Part shown: in pieces, positions 1-12,600 of the stretch | How positions within the stretch are numbered: position 1 is the stretch's first letter | Layout of the letters: the number at the start of each line of letters is the position of its first letter | DNA from: Propionibacteriaceae bacterium | GTDB taxonomy: Bacteria; Actinomycetota; Actinomycetes; Propionibacteriales; Propionibacteriaceae | Direction of reading: 5' to 3' | DNA: 39,117 bases | NCBI GenBank assembly: GCA_031272195.1 | Contig: JAISUF010000061.1 | Location: forward strand, 1 to 39,117 | Notes under the pieces: model-generated | Database searches by the model: none | Told to the model about the DNA's origin: nothing | What the model saw: only the letters and a program-made list of their open reading frames with translations | Position numbers and translations under genes: made by a program

Positions 1-1225
1 CCCCAGCGCCGCCCGGTGACGCCCACGCCGCAGAACGGGGAGAGCCATCCGCCAACCCGCCACCGCTCGGGGAGGCCGCTTCGCCGCCGGCCACGGGCGC
101 GTCCCACAGGGCCAGCGCCAGCGGGACGACCCAGACGTAGTGGTGCGACCACGAGACGGGCGAGCCGAGCAGCGACGTCAGCCCGGCCAGGCAGAAGCCC
201 AGGGCCGGGAAGCGCCGCCCCACCCGGATCGCGCCGACCAGGCCGAGGACGATCAACGCCACGCTGAGCGCCAGCGCGATCGCCGACGGGCTGCCCGACA
301 GGCGCGTCCAGACGCCCATTACGGTTTGGTTGGTGGCGAATTGGATGCGGTCGTTGACGCCGGAGTTGCCGGTGGCCAGGGCCGCCCAGTAGTACAACGA
401 CGGTTGCCAGAGGGCGAATCCCAGCGCGGTGCAGACCAGGAACGAGCAGAAGGCCACCACGCCGACGCGGCGCCTCCCCGAGAAGAACTCGTAGACGGCC
501 AGCAGCGCCGGGGTCAGCTTGACGGCCGTCGCCAGGCCCGTCAGCCAGCCCTCCCGCCGCCTGACCCGCACGGTGCGGAAACCGCTCGTTCCCCCGGAGC
601 GCTGGACCGCACGTCCAACCGTTTCAGGGCTGGACACTCCGCCACGGCCTCCCGGCCCGGATTCGCGTCGAGAGGCGTCAACGGGTGGGAGCGTCGGTGA
701 CGCGGGCGACAGCCCACCTGGTCCGCCCGCCTTGGATCGTCCGAAGCGCGCCCGCATCCTGGGCAGCGAGTCGAGGCAGGCCAGAGCCACCAAGAAGACG
801 CCCATTTGGCCGAACCCCAACGTTTCGCGCACCGGTTCGACGAACAACACGCAGACGGTGGCGGCCGCCGACAGCGGCCAGCCGTGGAAGCCGCAGCGGC
901 GAAGCAGCAGCGCCAACGCCAGCACGCAACCGGCCAGCCACGCCGCCGCGGCGACGTCGACCGGCAGCCACGCCCACCCGACGCTCACCACAGCCGCGCA
1001 CGGTGGAGAGCTCCACGGCAGTTGGTCGGCGGCGACGTGGAAGAAGTCGGCCCCGGCCAGCACCAGCCGCCCCGTGCGCTGGTAGACCTCGAGGTCCATC
1101 ATGCCGCCCGGATGCCACGGCCACAGCGTTCCGCCGGGGATCAGCCGCGCCCCCACCACCAGCGCGGCCACCAGCGGCGGGGCCATCAGCCCGGCCCCCC
1201 GCAGCAGTCGCCGCCCAAGTCTCAC
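1..1225 (-). CDS. GT87-family (DUF2029) membrane mannosyltransferase-like protein, 3' end cut by window
   Basis: The ORF track misses this gene because it starts with GTG, but the reverse strand is open without a stop from 1225 to the window edge. The translation is a polytopic membrane protein with marks of the GT87/DUF2029 polyprenyl-phosphate-mannose-dependent alpha-mannosyltransferases: an early DLEVYQRTG segment, FGQMGVFLVALACLD, TAVKLTPALLAVYEF, an NQTVMGVW segment and SPVSWSHHYVW. Such enzymes add mannose to envelope glycolipids or glycans on the outer face of the membrane; the acceptor here is unknown. A Pro/Gly/Ser/Arg-rich stretch of about 60 residues is inserted between the FGQ helix and the KLTPAL helix and looks like a low-complexity loop. 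The start is chosen because a TAGGCT box lies 7 nt upstream. The C-terminus lies outside the window. Confidence 0.82.
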   Translation of the reverse strand, partial: MRLGRRLLRGAGLMAPPLVAALVVGARLIPGGTLWPWHPGGMMDLEVYQRTGRLVLAGADFFHVAADQLPWSSPPCAAVVSVGWAWLPVDVAAAAWLAGCVLALALLLRRCGFHGWPLSAAATVCVLFVEPVRETLGFGQMGVFLVALACLDSLPRMRARFGRSKAGGPGGLSPASPTLPPVDASRRESGPGGRGGVSSPETVGRAVQRSGGTSGFRTVRVRRREGWLTGLATAVKLTPALLAVYEFFSGRRRVGVVAFCSFLVCTALGFALWQPSLYYWAALATGNSGVNDRIQFATNQTVMGVWTRLSGSPSAIALALSVALIVLGLVGAIRVGRRFPALGFCLAGLTSLLGSPVSWSHHYVWVVPLALALWDAPVAGGEAASPSGGGLADGSPRSAAWASPGGAG

Positions 1226-1232
1226 GCGCCCC

Positions 1233-1238
1233 AGCCTA
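1233..1238 (-). promoter_or_regulatory. -10 box of leaderless GT87 gene
   Basis: TAGGCT on the minus strand, 7 nt before the GTG start. No Shine-Dalgarno sequence lies in between, so transcription would begin at or next to the start codon. Confidence 0.45.
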
Positions 1239-1302
1239 TTGCCTTGAGTCTTGACGCAGGTCACGGCCTGGGCGGCGCGGACGCGGCCGGAGCGTTGCCT
1301 GA

Positions 1303-1322
1303 GATGGGACATGGTTCCCATC
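1303..1322. promoter_or_regulatory. Perfect inverted repeat upstream of the secreted endonuclease-like gene
   Basis: GATGGGA and TCCCATC are separated by 6 nt. The repeat lies about 30 bp upstream of the predicted -10 box of the gene at 1364, in the -35/-50 region. That suits an operator, but the binding protein is unknown. Confidence 0.35.
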
Positions 1323-1350
1323 CCAGGCTCAGTCGCCGCCTGTTTGGGTA

Positions 1351-1356
1351 TAGGCT
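1351..1356 (+). promoter_or_regulatory. -10 box of leaderless endonuclease-like gene
   Basis: TAGGCT lies 7 nt before the ATG at 1364, the same hexamer and spacing as for the divergent GT87 gene. An overlapping TATAGG at 1349 is an alternative reading. Confidence 0.45.
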
Positions 1357-1363
1357 TCCGGGC

Positions 1364-2806
1364 ATGAATGGCACATTTTCGAGGGCTGCCGCAGGCGTTC
1401 TGACCGTCGCCCTCGTTTTCGGGGGAACTGTCTTGAGCGGTGGAACGCCGGCGGATGCCGCCTCGAAAACTGCCACATTGAAAGTCGGCACCTTCAACGT
1501 GCGCCAATACACCGTCGGCTTGGACGCCATCAACGCGGCCAAGAAGGCCGGCAAGAAGACCAATGAGAAGCCGTGGGAGACCAGGCGGACTGTCATCGCC
1601 GCACAGATCAACGCGGCCGGGCTGGACGTCGTCGGCATCCAGGAGGCGTCACCCTTCGGCAAGACGAAGGGCTGGACGGCTGTCGCACCTCAGGCCTGCA
1701 AGAATGGCGCGTCCACGGTCGGCGTCGTCACACAGCCGGCCTACACCCGCCCCGCCTACCAAGACGTCCGCTTCTTCGTCTACGACTATTACGAATCGAA
1801 ATGGACTTGGGACGAAACGACTCAGACATCAGTCGAGACGCAGACGCTGGTTCCAGGCCACTACGACGAGGACATCGAGGGGCAAGAGGGCTACTGGAAC
1901 GGCGATTGGGTGGAAGGCTATCTAGACAGCAAAGGCGTCTACTATGCCTCGCACGAGGAATACAAGACTTGGGTGCCACCGAAACCCAATAGCAGGACGA
2001 CCGACTATGACGGAAATCCCGGCTTCTGGGAATATGGTGCCTACGTCAACGGCGTCTGGACGCCGAGCGCGTGGAATCCCGAGCAGGCCTTCCCCGAGGC
2101 CACCGAACAGTGGAAATGCAGCAACTACACCTTCTGGACTATTATCAGCCAGCGGCAAGACCTCGTGAACCAGCTAGGCGGCACCTGGAAAGACACCGGC
2201 GGCAACGGGGCTGATTTCTTGGTCTACAAGTCCAACAAGTTGGAGGTTGTGAAACAGGGTTGGAAGGATATCGCCACCGAGAAGATCAAGAGCCAGCAGT
2301 TGGCCCGCGGCGTCTCGTGGGCGGTGTTCCGCCAGAAGGCGACAGGCCGACAGTTCTTCGTCATCTCGACGCATCTGAATCCGTACAAGTCGGCCAAGAT
2401 CCGCAAGCAGCGCGTCAAGCAGGCCAAGCAGATCCTGGCGTTGATCAAGAAGAACAACACCGGCAACCTGCCCGTCATCTTGACCGGAGACCTCTCCGAG
2501 ACCGCCCGAACGCATGCCGACGACGCGGCGCACATGTTGATCAGCAAGCTGAAGTGGACCGACGCCATCAGCAAAGCGAAGAAGAAGGTCAACCCCAATC
2601 TCTGCTCGGTGCAGGACTGGCGGCGCAAGCCTTGGAGCTGCGGCAATCAAGGCCATGTCGACTACGTGCTCTACAAGAAGGGCAACGCGAAAACGGTGAC
2701 CGTCCTGAAGTGGGCCAACGTCATGAATCTGAAGAACGGCAAAGTTGTCGGCGTAATTCCGTCCGATCACACGCTGATCACGGCGACGCTGAAGTTCAGC
2801 TACTGA
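1364..2806 (+). CDS. Secreted endonuclease/exonuclease/phosphatase-fold protein
   Basis: 480 aa. Residues 1-33 form a signal peptide ending near ADAAS. The rest follows the DNase I-like metal-dependent hydrolase fold: TFNVR (N45), GIQEA (E94), ISTHLNP (H337), TGDLSE (D376), a late HVDYVLY and SDHTLI (H469). In this superfamily the fourth motif is normally GDxN; here the Asn position is Ser, so catalysis may be altered. Between about residues 140 and 250 there is a Trp/Tyr/Gly/Asp-rich insert (GYWNGDW..., GFWEYGAYVNGVW) not expected in the core fold, which may be an extracellular binding module. The DNA here is visibly less GC-rich than its neighbours, suggesting transfer. The ATG at 1364 is chosen because the ORF's upstream extension is low-complexity and antisense to GT87, and because the signal peptide starts there. 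Substrate (DNA, phosphodiester or lipid) cannot be assigned. Confidence 0.8.
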   Translation: MNGTFSRAAAGVLTVALVFGGTVLSGGTPADAASKTATLKVGTFNVRQYTVGLDAINAAKKAGKKTNEKPWETRRTVIAAQINAAGLDVVGIQEASPFGKTKGWTAVAPQACKNGASTVGVVTQPAYTRPAYQDVRFFVYDYYESKWTWDETTQTSVETQTLVPGHYDEDIEGQEGYWNGDWVEGYLDSKGVYYASHEEYKTWVPPKPNSRTTDYDGNPGFWEYGAYVNGVWTPSAWNPEQAFPEATEQWKCSNYTFWTIISQRQDLVNQLGGTWKDTGGNGADFLVYKSNKLEVVKQGWKDIATEKIKSQQLARGVSWAVFRQKATGRQFFVISTHLNPYKSAKIRKQRVKQAKQILALIKKNNTGNLPVILTGDLSETARTHADDAAHMLISKLKWTDAISKAKKKVNPNLCSVQDWRRKPWSCGNQGHVDYVLYKKGNAKTVTVLKWANVMNLKNGKVVGVIPSDHTLITATLKFSY

Positions 2807-2819
2807 CCGCCGCCTGACA

Positions 2820-2861
2820 ACGACGGCCTCCCGCTGCGATCAAGCTCCGGGAGGCCGTCGT
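2820..2861. terminator. Bidirectional hairpin terminator between convergent genes
   Basis: A perfect 14-bp stem (ACGACGGCCTCCCG and its complement) with a 14-nt loop sits between the stops of two convergent genes. There is no clear T-tract, as is common in high-GC actinobacteria. Confidence 0.7.
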
Positions 2862-2937
2862 CATTCAGCGCGTTGGAGAACCGCCTGGCAAGTCCCAATC
2901 GAAGTCGGCCGGCCAGCGCCAATCGCTGGCCGCAGCG

Positions 2938-4200
2938 TCATTTCTTGATCGTGATGGTGCCCCCAGCCAGGGTGCGGGGGGCGTCGCCGCGAACATTGCC
3001 GCTCAGCTTGCACTTGACCATCGTCACCTTGGCGCCGGTCTGCGATTGCAGGCCGTACCACGAGTTCTTGGTGATCTTGACCGATTTCGAGATGGTCGCC
3101 GTCGTGCCCTTGTTCTGGAAGAACAGGCCGTGGTTCTTGTTCTTGGTGACGACGTTGCCCGAGCCGGTCACCTTGAATTTGGAGCCGTTGGAGACGATGA
3201 TGCCTGTCTTCTTCGACCCACTGACGGTGTTCTTGGACTTGAGCGTCAGCGTCGAGGCGTTGGCCGTCAAGCCCTCCTGGCCGGAGTTCTTGACCGTCGA
3301 ATGGTCGAGGACGCCGGTCGCCTTCTTGGAGAAGGCCACGCCGTAGCCTTTGGGCGCCGAAATGGTGGAGTCGTTCAAAGTCAAGGTGGAGCCCTTGTCG
3401 AAAACCGACGCGCCGTTGCCTTTGGCGCCGCTGACGGTCGTCTTGCCGAGGGTGGCCTTGGAGCCTTTCGAGACGATCAGGCCTTGCAGGCCGGTCTTGG
3501 ACAGTTTCACCTCGTCGGTGGTCAATTCGCTGGCGTCGGTGACGAGAATGCCGTATTTCTTGACGTCCGACAGCGACAGCTTGGCCAGTTTGACGCCGGT
3601 GGCGTCCTTCAGCATGACCAGCGGGACGTCGCCGCCCGAGCCGTCCCAGTCGCCCTGGTAGACGCCCGCGCCGGACAGCGAGGCGATGTTGATCATGGCC
3701 GCACCCTTGCCCTTCCAGGTGACAGTCGCGCCGTCTTCGGCGACAACGTAGACCGACGGCTGGGCCAGCCGCAGCGGGGCGGTCAGCTTGTAGGAGCCGG
3801 CCGCCAGGTGGACGACCAGCGGTGTCAGAGTCTTGCGCTGCTTGACGGCCTGGGCCACCTGGGCCGACAGCTCGGACTTGGCCTTGACCTCGACCACCGT
3901 GTAGTCGCTGATGCCGAAGTAGGCGGCTGCGGCGGTGAGGGCGTCGACGGGTTCGGTGGTCTCGGTGGTCTCGCCCGTGGCCGTGCCAGTGGCAGTGGGC
4001 GAGGCCTGCGGCGTCGCCGTTGCGGCGGCTGTGGGTGTGACCGTGGCCGTTGGCGACGCCCCGGCGGTGACCGTCACGGTCACCGTCACTGTGGGAGTGG
4101 CGGTGGCCTCCGTCTCGCCCCAAGCCTGGCTGATGGGCACCAATCCGGCGGCCAGCAGGCCGACCAGTGCGGCAGTGGCCCCAATTTCGAATTTGCGCAT
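2938..4200 (-). CDS. Secreted right-handed parallel beta-helix protein
   Basis: 420 aa. A signal peptide (about residues 1-28, cleavage near SQAWG) is followed by about 50 residues of Thr/Val/Ala/Pro-rich spacer (TVTVTVTVTAG, ATATPQASPTATG). The remaining 330 residues form a beta-helix-type domain: short irregular repeats of about 22 residues with patterns such as KLSLSDVKKYGILVTDAS, TTVSGAKGNGASVF and TVSGSKKTGIIVSNGS, typical of PbH1 pectate-lyase-like coils. The final segment ends TITIKK with no membrane anchor or sorting motif, so it is probably released or held non-covalently. Members of this fold bind or cleave polysaccharides, but no catalytic residues can be named here. The start is supported by an AAGGGG ribosome-binding site. 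It is divergent from mfd. Confidence 0.75.
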   Translation of the reverse strand: MRKFEIGATAALVGLLAAGLVPISQAWGETEATATPTVTVTVTVTAGASPTATVTPTAAATATPQASPTATGTATGETTETTEPVDALTAAAAYFGISDYTVVEVKAKSELSAQVAQAVKQRKTLTPLVVHLAAGSYKLTAPLRLAQPSVYVVAEDGATVTWKGKGAAMINIASLSGAGVYQGDWDGSGGDVPLVMLKDATGVKLAKLSLSDVKKYGILVTDASELTTDEVKLSKTGLQGLIVSKGSKATLGKTTVSGAKGNGASVFDKGSTLTLNDSTISAPKGYGVAFSKKATGVLDHSTVKNSGQEGLTANASTLTLKSKNTVSGSKKTGIIVSNGSKFKVTGSGNVVTKNKNHGLFFQNKGTTATISKSVKITKNSWYGLQSQTGAKVTMVKCKLSGNVRGDAPRTLAGGTITIKK

Positions 4201-4230
4201 GATTTCCCCTTAGAGATTGGCGATACCGGC

Positions 4231-4236
4231 AGGCTA
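4231..4236 (-). promoter_or_regulatory. Possible -10 box for beta-helix protein gene
   Basis: TAGCCT on the minus strand, about 30 nt before the ATG. This leaves a short leader that carries the AAGGGG Shine-Dalgarno sequence. Confidence 0.3.
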
Positions 4237-4369
4237 GCTCTGCCCAGAGTCCGCCAGGGGGAGGCTTGACGCGGGCCGCGTGTCCCTCAATGACACCTTG
4301 AGAGATAAGCCAGGCGTGCGACACGGCGGTGTCGAGGCCCAGTCGGACCGTCACCGGAGTGGCGGGCAG

Positions 4370-4375
4370 TACAGT
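4370..4375 (+). promoter_or_regulatory. -10 box of leaderless mfd
   Basis: TACAGT lies 6 nt before the GTG at 4382, with no Shine-Dalgarno sequence. It supports the internal GTG over the longer ORF-track start at 4280. Confidence 0.45.
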
Positions 4376-4381
4376 GGACGG

Positions 4382-8089
<3,708 letters not shown>

Positions 8090-8138
8090 GAGACTGGGGT
8101 GGGCAACCCGGCGGACGCGGGGCACGCCCCAGTCACGC

Positions 8139-8144
8139 TAAGAT
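8139..8144 (+). promoter_or_regulatory. Possible internal promoter (-10) before the SurA-like lipoprotein
   Basis: TAAGAT lies 25 nt before the ATG in the 80-bp gap after mfd. The gene also has its own Shine-Dalgarno sequence. Confidence 0.25.
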
Positions 8145-8169
8145 GGCTGGCGGACGAGAGGGGTCGACG

Positions 8170-8709
8170 ATGAGACGAGTCTTGGGCGTTGCGCTGGCGG
8201 CGGCGGTGCTGCTGTTGACCGGCTGCTATGGCAACGATCAGAATATGGCCGCGAAAGTCGGCCAGACCGTCATCACCGAAACCGAGGTGACGCAGGTGGC
8301 GCAGAACTTCGTCGACGCCATGCCCGACTCCGGCTACACCGTCGAGCAGCTGCGCACGACCGTCGTCAACTGGGAGGTCGGCATCCAACTGGTCAAGCAG
8401 TCGCTGGGCTCCAACGAGACGCTCGACGCAGCCGTCACCGACGACGCCAAAGCCAGCTTCATCGCCCAATACTCCGACGTGACGGCCCTGTCGACCAACC
8501 CGGAGACCGCGTCCTGGACCCAAGACCTGGCCGCCTACGGCGTCGGCTCGGCGGCCCTCGGAGCCACCGGCATGAACGAGCTGGCCCAAGAGCTCGGCGT
8601 CGAGCTCAACCCGCGCTACGGCGAGTGGAATCCGGCCACCGGCCAAATCACCGGCACCGGATCGCTGTCGACACCCTTCCCGACCGCCACCGCGGCCACC
8701 GCTTCGTGA
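8170..8709 (+). CDS. Lipoprotein with SurA N-terminal-like domain
   Basis: 179 aa. A lipoprotein signal peptide ends in the lipobox LLTGC (Cys at about 20), so the mature protein should be tethered to the outer face of the membrane. The following region (KVGQTVITETEVTQVAQNF) resembles the start of SurA/PrsA-type chaperones, but no peptidyl-prolyl isomerase domain follows. The C-terminus is Thr/Ala-rich. Small SurA-N lipoproteins between mfd and mazG are a recurring actinobacterial neighbourhood. The start is supported by GAGAGGGG upstream. Its stop codon overlaps the GTG of mazG (GTGA), implying translational coupling. A role in folding exported proteins is inferred from family only. Confidence 0.75.
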   Translation: MRRVLGVALAAAVLLLTGCYGNDQNMAAKVGQTVITETEVTQVAQNFVDAMPDSGYTVEQLRTTVVNWEVGIQLVKQSLGSNETLDAAVTDDAKASFIAQYSDVTALSTNPETASWTQDLAAYGVGSAALGATGMNELAQELGVELNPRYGEWNPATGQITGTGSLSTPFPTATAATAS

Positions 8710-9521
8710 GCCGGACGCCTGATCTTCGCGCCAAGTCGGCTGGGGCCAACTGCCCTGCTGAGGAGGCGCCGACTGGTTCTGATCGCTCTGACCGCACGGC
8801 CACAGCCGGGACGCTGAGCAGCGCAACGGCATCTGCGACCGGCGGCAACTCTGGGGAGACTGCCGCGCAGCGGACTTCGTACCCCCAAGTGGCGCGGCTG
8901 TTGGGCGTCATGCGCCGACTGCGCCGCGAATGCCCGTGGGACGCCGAGCAAACCCACCTGACGCTGGCCAACTATCTGGTCGAGGAGACCGGCGAGCTGC
9001 TCGACGCCATCGAGGCCGGCAATGACGCCGACCTGGTCGAGGAGTTGGGCGACGTGCTGCTGCAAGTCGCCTTCCACTGCGAGATCGCCAGCCAACAGGG
9101 TCGTTTCGACATCGAGGACGTGGCTCGCGGCGTCGCCGACAAGCTGATCTCACGGCATCCGTACATCTACGCCGACGGCGACGTGCCCGCCGACCTGATG
9201 GTCACTTGGGAGCAGAACAAACAAGCCGAGAAGCGGCGCACCTCGGCCCTCGACGGCATCCCCGAGCGAATGTCAGCACTTGCCCGCGCCCACAAGGACT
9301 TCAGCCGCGCCGTCAACCACGGCCACGACCTGGCCTGCCTGGGCGTCGTCGCCGCCGACGCCGACCCAGCCGAGATCGGCCAACGCATCCTCGCCCTGGT
9401 GGCCCTCGCCCGCGAGACCGGCGTCGACCCCGATCAGGCCACCCGCCAAGCGTTGCGCGCCTTCGAGACCCGCCTGGTGAACGCCGAGAGTGACGCCGAT
9501 CCCGCCAAGGCGGCCCGCTGA
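8706..9521 (+). CDS. mazG: MazG nucleoside triphosphate pyrophosphohydrolase
   Basis: 271 aa. It hydrolyses (d)NTPs to the monophosphate and PPi, cleansing nucleotide pools. The MazG signature is clear: CPWDAEQTHLTL, then EETGELLDAI and EELGDVLLQV (the EExxE...ExxD metal site), followed by HPYIYAD and WEQNKQAEK. The last third (SALARAHKDFSRA) is a second, weaker helical segment as in longer MazG proteins. The GTG at 8706 overlaps the preceding stop. It gives about 60 low-complexity residues (Thr/Ala/Ser-rich) before the MazG domain. An internal ATG at 8911 would remove that extension but sits just before the motif. Confidence 0.9.
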   Translation: MSRTPDLRAKSAGANCPAEEAPTGSDRSDRTATAGTLSSATASATGGNSGETAAQRTSYPQVARLLGVMRRLRRECPWDAEQTHLTLANYLVEETGELLDAIEAGNDADLVEELGDVLLQVAFHCEIASQQGRFDIEDVARGVADKLISRHPYIYADGDVPADLMVTWEQNKQAEKRRTSALDGIPERMSALARAHKDFSRAVNHGHDLACLGVVAADADPAEIGQRILALVALARETGVDPDQATRQALRAFETRLVNAESDADPAKAAR

Positions 9522-9552
9522 CGAGGACCGTGGCGGCTCGGCTTGGGCGGGG

Positions 9553-9608
9553 CCAATCCCGTAGCGGTCTTGCTTGAGCAGGACCAAGCCCGTAGCAGTT
9601 TGGGCTTG
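9553..9608. terminator. Tandem hairpins from a duplicated 31-bp unit between mazG and dnaE2
   Basis: Two imperfect direct copies (CCAATCCCGTAGCGGT..., CCAAGCCCGTAGCAGT...) lie end to end. Each can fold: GGTCTTGC/GCAGGACC with a TTGA loop, then CAAGCCC/GGGCTTG. They sit in the gap between convergent genes and probably end transcription from both sides. Confidence 0.5.
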
Positions 9609-9681
9609 AGCGAGGCGTCTCGGGCCTGGCTCGCCTGGCTGGGCTGTCTTGATTCGGCCCGCCTGGCACGGCGAGACTGCG

Positions 9682-12600
9682 TCAGCTTGCGACCGAATGG
9701 CCGAAACGCTGGCGCCACAGCTCTTTGAGATCCCAGGCGTTGTCGGCCTGCACGCTGACGCCTTTCGCGCCGGTGCGCCTTGTCTTACCCGCCACGACCA
9801 GCAGTTTCGTGCCGAACAGCAGCGGCCCGGCCCGCTGTTGGGCCTCGTCGAAGAAGGCGCAGTCGGCGCAGCCCGTGCCGTCGTCCAAACTCAGGAAGAC
9901 GACCCGCTTGCCCGAGCGCGTCGGCGGGGTCTGCGTGGCCACCCGGACGCCCGCCACCAGCACCTCCGTTTGGCTGCGCACAGACAGCAGCTCGTCGGCC
10001 GGCGTCACGCCCAGTTCGTCCAACAAGGGGCGGTACAGCTCGACGACGTGCTCGTCGATCTCGGTCGAGAGGACGTCCAACTCCGAGCTGACCCGCTCCA
10101 GGCGGCTTAGCTGGTGGCCGGTCTCCAGCCGGTCGGCGGCAAACAGCGGCAGCGGCGGCTCGTCATCCGCCCGGGGACGGGCCGGGCTGGCCGTCAAACG
10201 CCGCACGTAGGCCACCACGTCGCCCCGGCTGGCCCGCTCGTCCACCAGCGAGTCCAACGCCCCGACCGCGCCCAGCCGCGTCAACAAGCGGCGTGACGGC
10301 GCCGCCCGCAGGTAGAAGTCGCCAATCGAGCGGTAGGGACGCCGCTCGACGATCCGCTCGACCTCGGCCGCCGTGATGCCGTGGACGTCCCGCAGCGACA
10401 GCCGTATGCCCTTGGCGGGACCGCCGATCTTGAGCGTTGGCGGCGAGTCGGCGTCGGCGGGCTTGGCCCATCCGCCGGGCTCTGCGTCGACGCCGCGCTT
10501 TGCCGTTGACCAAGCCTGTCTGGTCGTGGCGTGGGCGTCAGCCATGCGGGACGAGGGGTAGGCATTGCCAGAATCGCCCACTGCGGTGCTTGGCAGATCC
10601 GAGTCGGCGGGCAGCAGTTCGACGCGATACTCGTCTTGGGAGGCGTTGACGTCCAACGGCAGGATGCGCACCCCCAGGCGGCGGGCCTCGGCCACCAGCA
10701 GGCGTTTCGGATACATGCCGGGGTCGTGTTCGAGCAGGCCGGCCATGAACTCGGCGGGGTAGTGCGTCTTCAGCCAGGCCGACTGGTAGGTGGCGACGGC
10801 GAAAGCGGCGGCGTGCGCCTTGCAGAAGCCGAAGCTGCCGAAGCCCTTGACGACCTCCCAAATCCGGGCCACCTGGCGCGGCGCGAACAGCGGCCGCCCG
10901 TGCTGGTCGGTTTGGGCCGCCGCCCTGGCCTTGAAGACCGCCTCGAGCTGGTCCGTGCCGTCGGCCATGGAGCGTCTGATCTCGTCGGCTTGGGCCAAGC
11001 TGACGCCCATGCACAAGCTCAGAATCCGCAGCAGGTGCTCGTGGTAGATGACCACGCCGAACGAGTCGCCCAGGAAGCCTCGAAACAGCGGGTGCAGATA
11101 GTCGGGCGGTTTGAGGCCCAGCTTGGCCTCGACGAACGGCGTCACCAAATTGGCTTTCATCGGGCCGGGGCGGAACAGCGAGATGTCGGCGATGAGATCG
11201 GCGAAGCGGTCGGGCTGCATTTTGCCGACCAGTTCGCGTTGGCCCGGCGACTCGATTTGGAACATGCCGAGGGTGTGGGTGGTGCGGATGTTGGCGAAGG
11301 TCGGCTCGTCGTCGTGCGGCAGGGAGTCCAAGTCAATCTCGCCCTCGGGGGAGACGTAGGGCGCGTCCAGCGGCAGGCCGCCGACCAGCGCCGCCGTCGG
11401 CCCGTTGACGCGGACGATTTCGCGCACGGCGTGGGCCATCGCCGACTGCATGCGCACCCCGAGGACGTCCAGCTTCAGCAGGCCCATGTCGTCGATGTCG
11501 TCTTTGTCGTATTGGCTCATCGACAGGCCCAGGCCGGAGGGTTGGACGGGCGTCACCGAGAAAAGGTCGGCGTTGCCCAAGATGACGCCGCACGGATGCA
11601 TGGAGATGTGGCGGGGCAGGCGGTCGAGGCGTCCGGCCAGCTCGACCAGGCGGGCCAGGCACGGGTCGGCGGCGATTTCGGCGGCGGTGTCGCGCAGTTC
11701 GGGGCCGGATTCGAGTCGCCCGGCGATGTCGCGGGCGTTCAGCCGCCACAGGGACGACGCCAGCTTGTCGATTTGCTCCGGCTCCAAGCCGAGGGCCAGG
11801 CCGGCGTCGCGGACCGCGCCGCGGGCCCGGTAGGTGTTTTGCATCGACAGCAGCGTGACGCGGTGCTCGCCGTAACGGGCGAAGATTCGGCGGTAAATCT
11901 CGTGGCGGCGGGCCGATTCCACGTCGATGTCGATGTCGGGCAGGGTGGATCGGCGCACCCCAAGGAAGCGCTCGAAGAGGAGGTCGTGTTCGAGAGGGTC
12001 GACGTTGCTGACGCGCAGCAGGTAGTTGACCAGCGAGCCCGCCCCCGAACCGCGCGCCTGCACGCGCACGCCCATGTCGCGGATCAGTTTGGCGACGTCG
12101 GCCACCGTCAGGAAGTAGCTGGCGAAGCCGAATGCCGCGATGACGGCCAGTTCGTCGCGCAGACGGTCGTCGATGGCGTCGCGCTGTCGCCCAACGGCGT
12201 CTGGATAGCGCTCGGCCAGGGCGGCTTGGCAGGTTTGCGACAGGACCTGTTGCGGGTTGCCGCGCACGCCCAGCACGGACAGCTCGGGCACCTTGGGACG
12301 CCGCCAGCCCAGGTCGGCGGCCGGGTCGAGGCAGCAGCGGGCGGCCACCCGTGAAGTCTGCGCCAACAACTCGTTGACGGCGACTTTCCCCAGCCCAGCG
12401 AAACTGGCCACCCGTGCGGCTGTCTTGGCCATCTCCAAGCCGGGTTTGAGCCAGGCTTGGGCGTTCGGCTGCGGCTCGAAAGCGCCCAGGGGCAGCAGCA
12501 GGCCGGCGGCGTCCAGCACGTCGCCGGTGTAGGCGTCGTCGGGACGCAGGTAGCGCGCCTGGTTGGCCAGCACGGCGGGCACCTCGGCTCGTCGGGCCGC

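Noticed and set aside
806-1363. N-terminal extension of the endonuclease-like ORF
   Set aside because: Antisense to GT87 and low-complexity; the signal peptide starts at 1364.
2861-4354. 497-aa minus-strand ORF covering the beta-helix gene
   Set aside because: Arg/His/Gly-rich shadow composition; the 420-aa frame has a signal peptide, repeats and a ribosome-binding site.
10531-12354. 607-aa plus-strand ORF antisense to dnaE2
   Set aside because: Shadow frame rich in Gly/Gln/His/Asp; dnaE2 motifs are unambiguous on the other strand.
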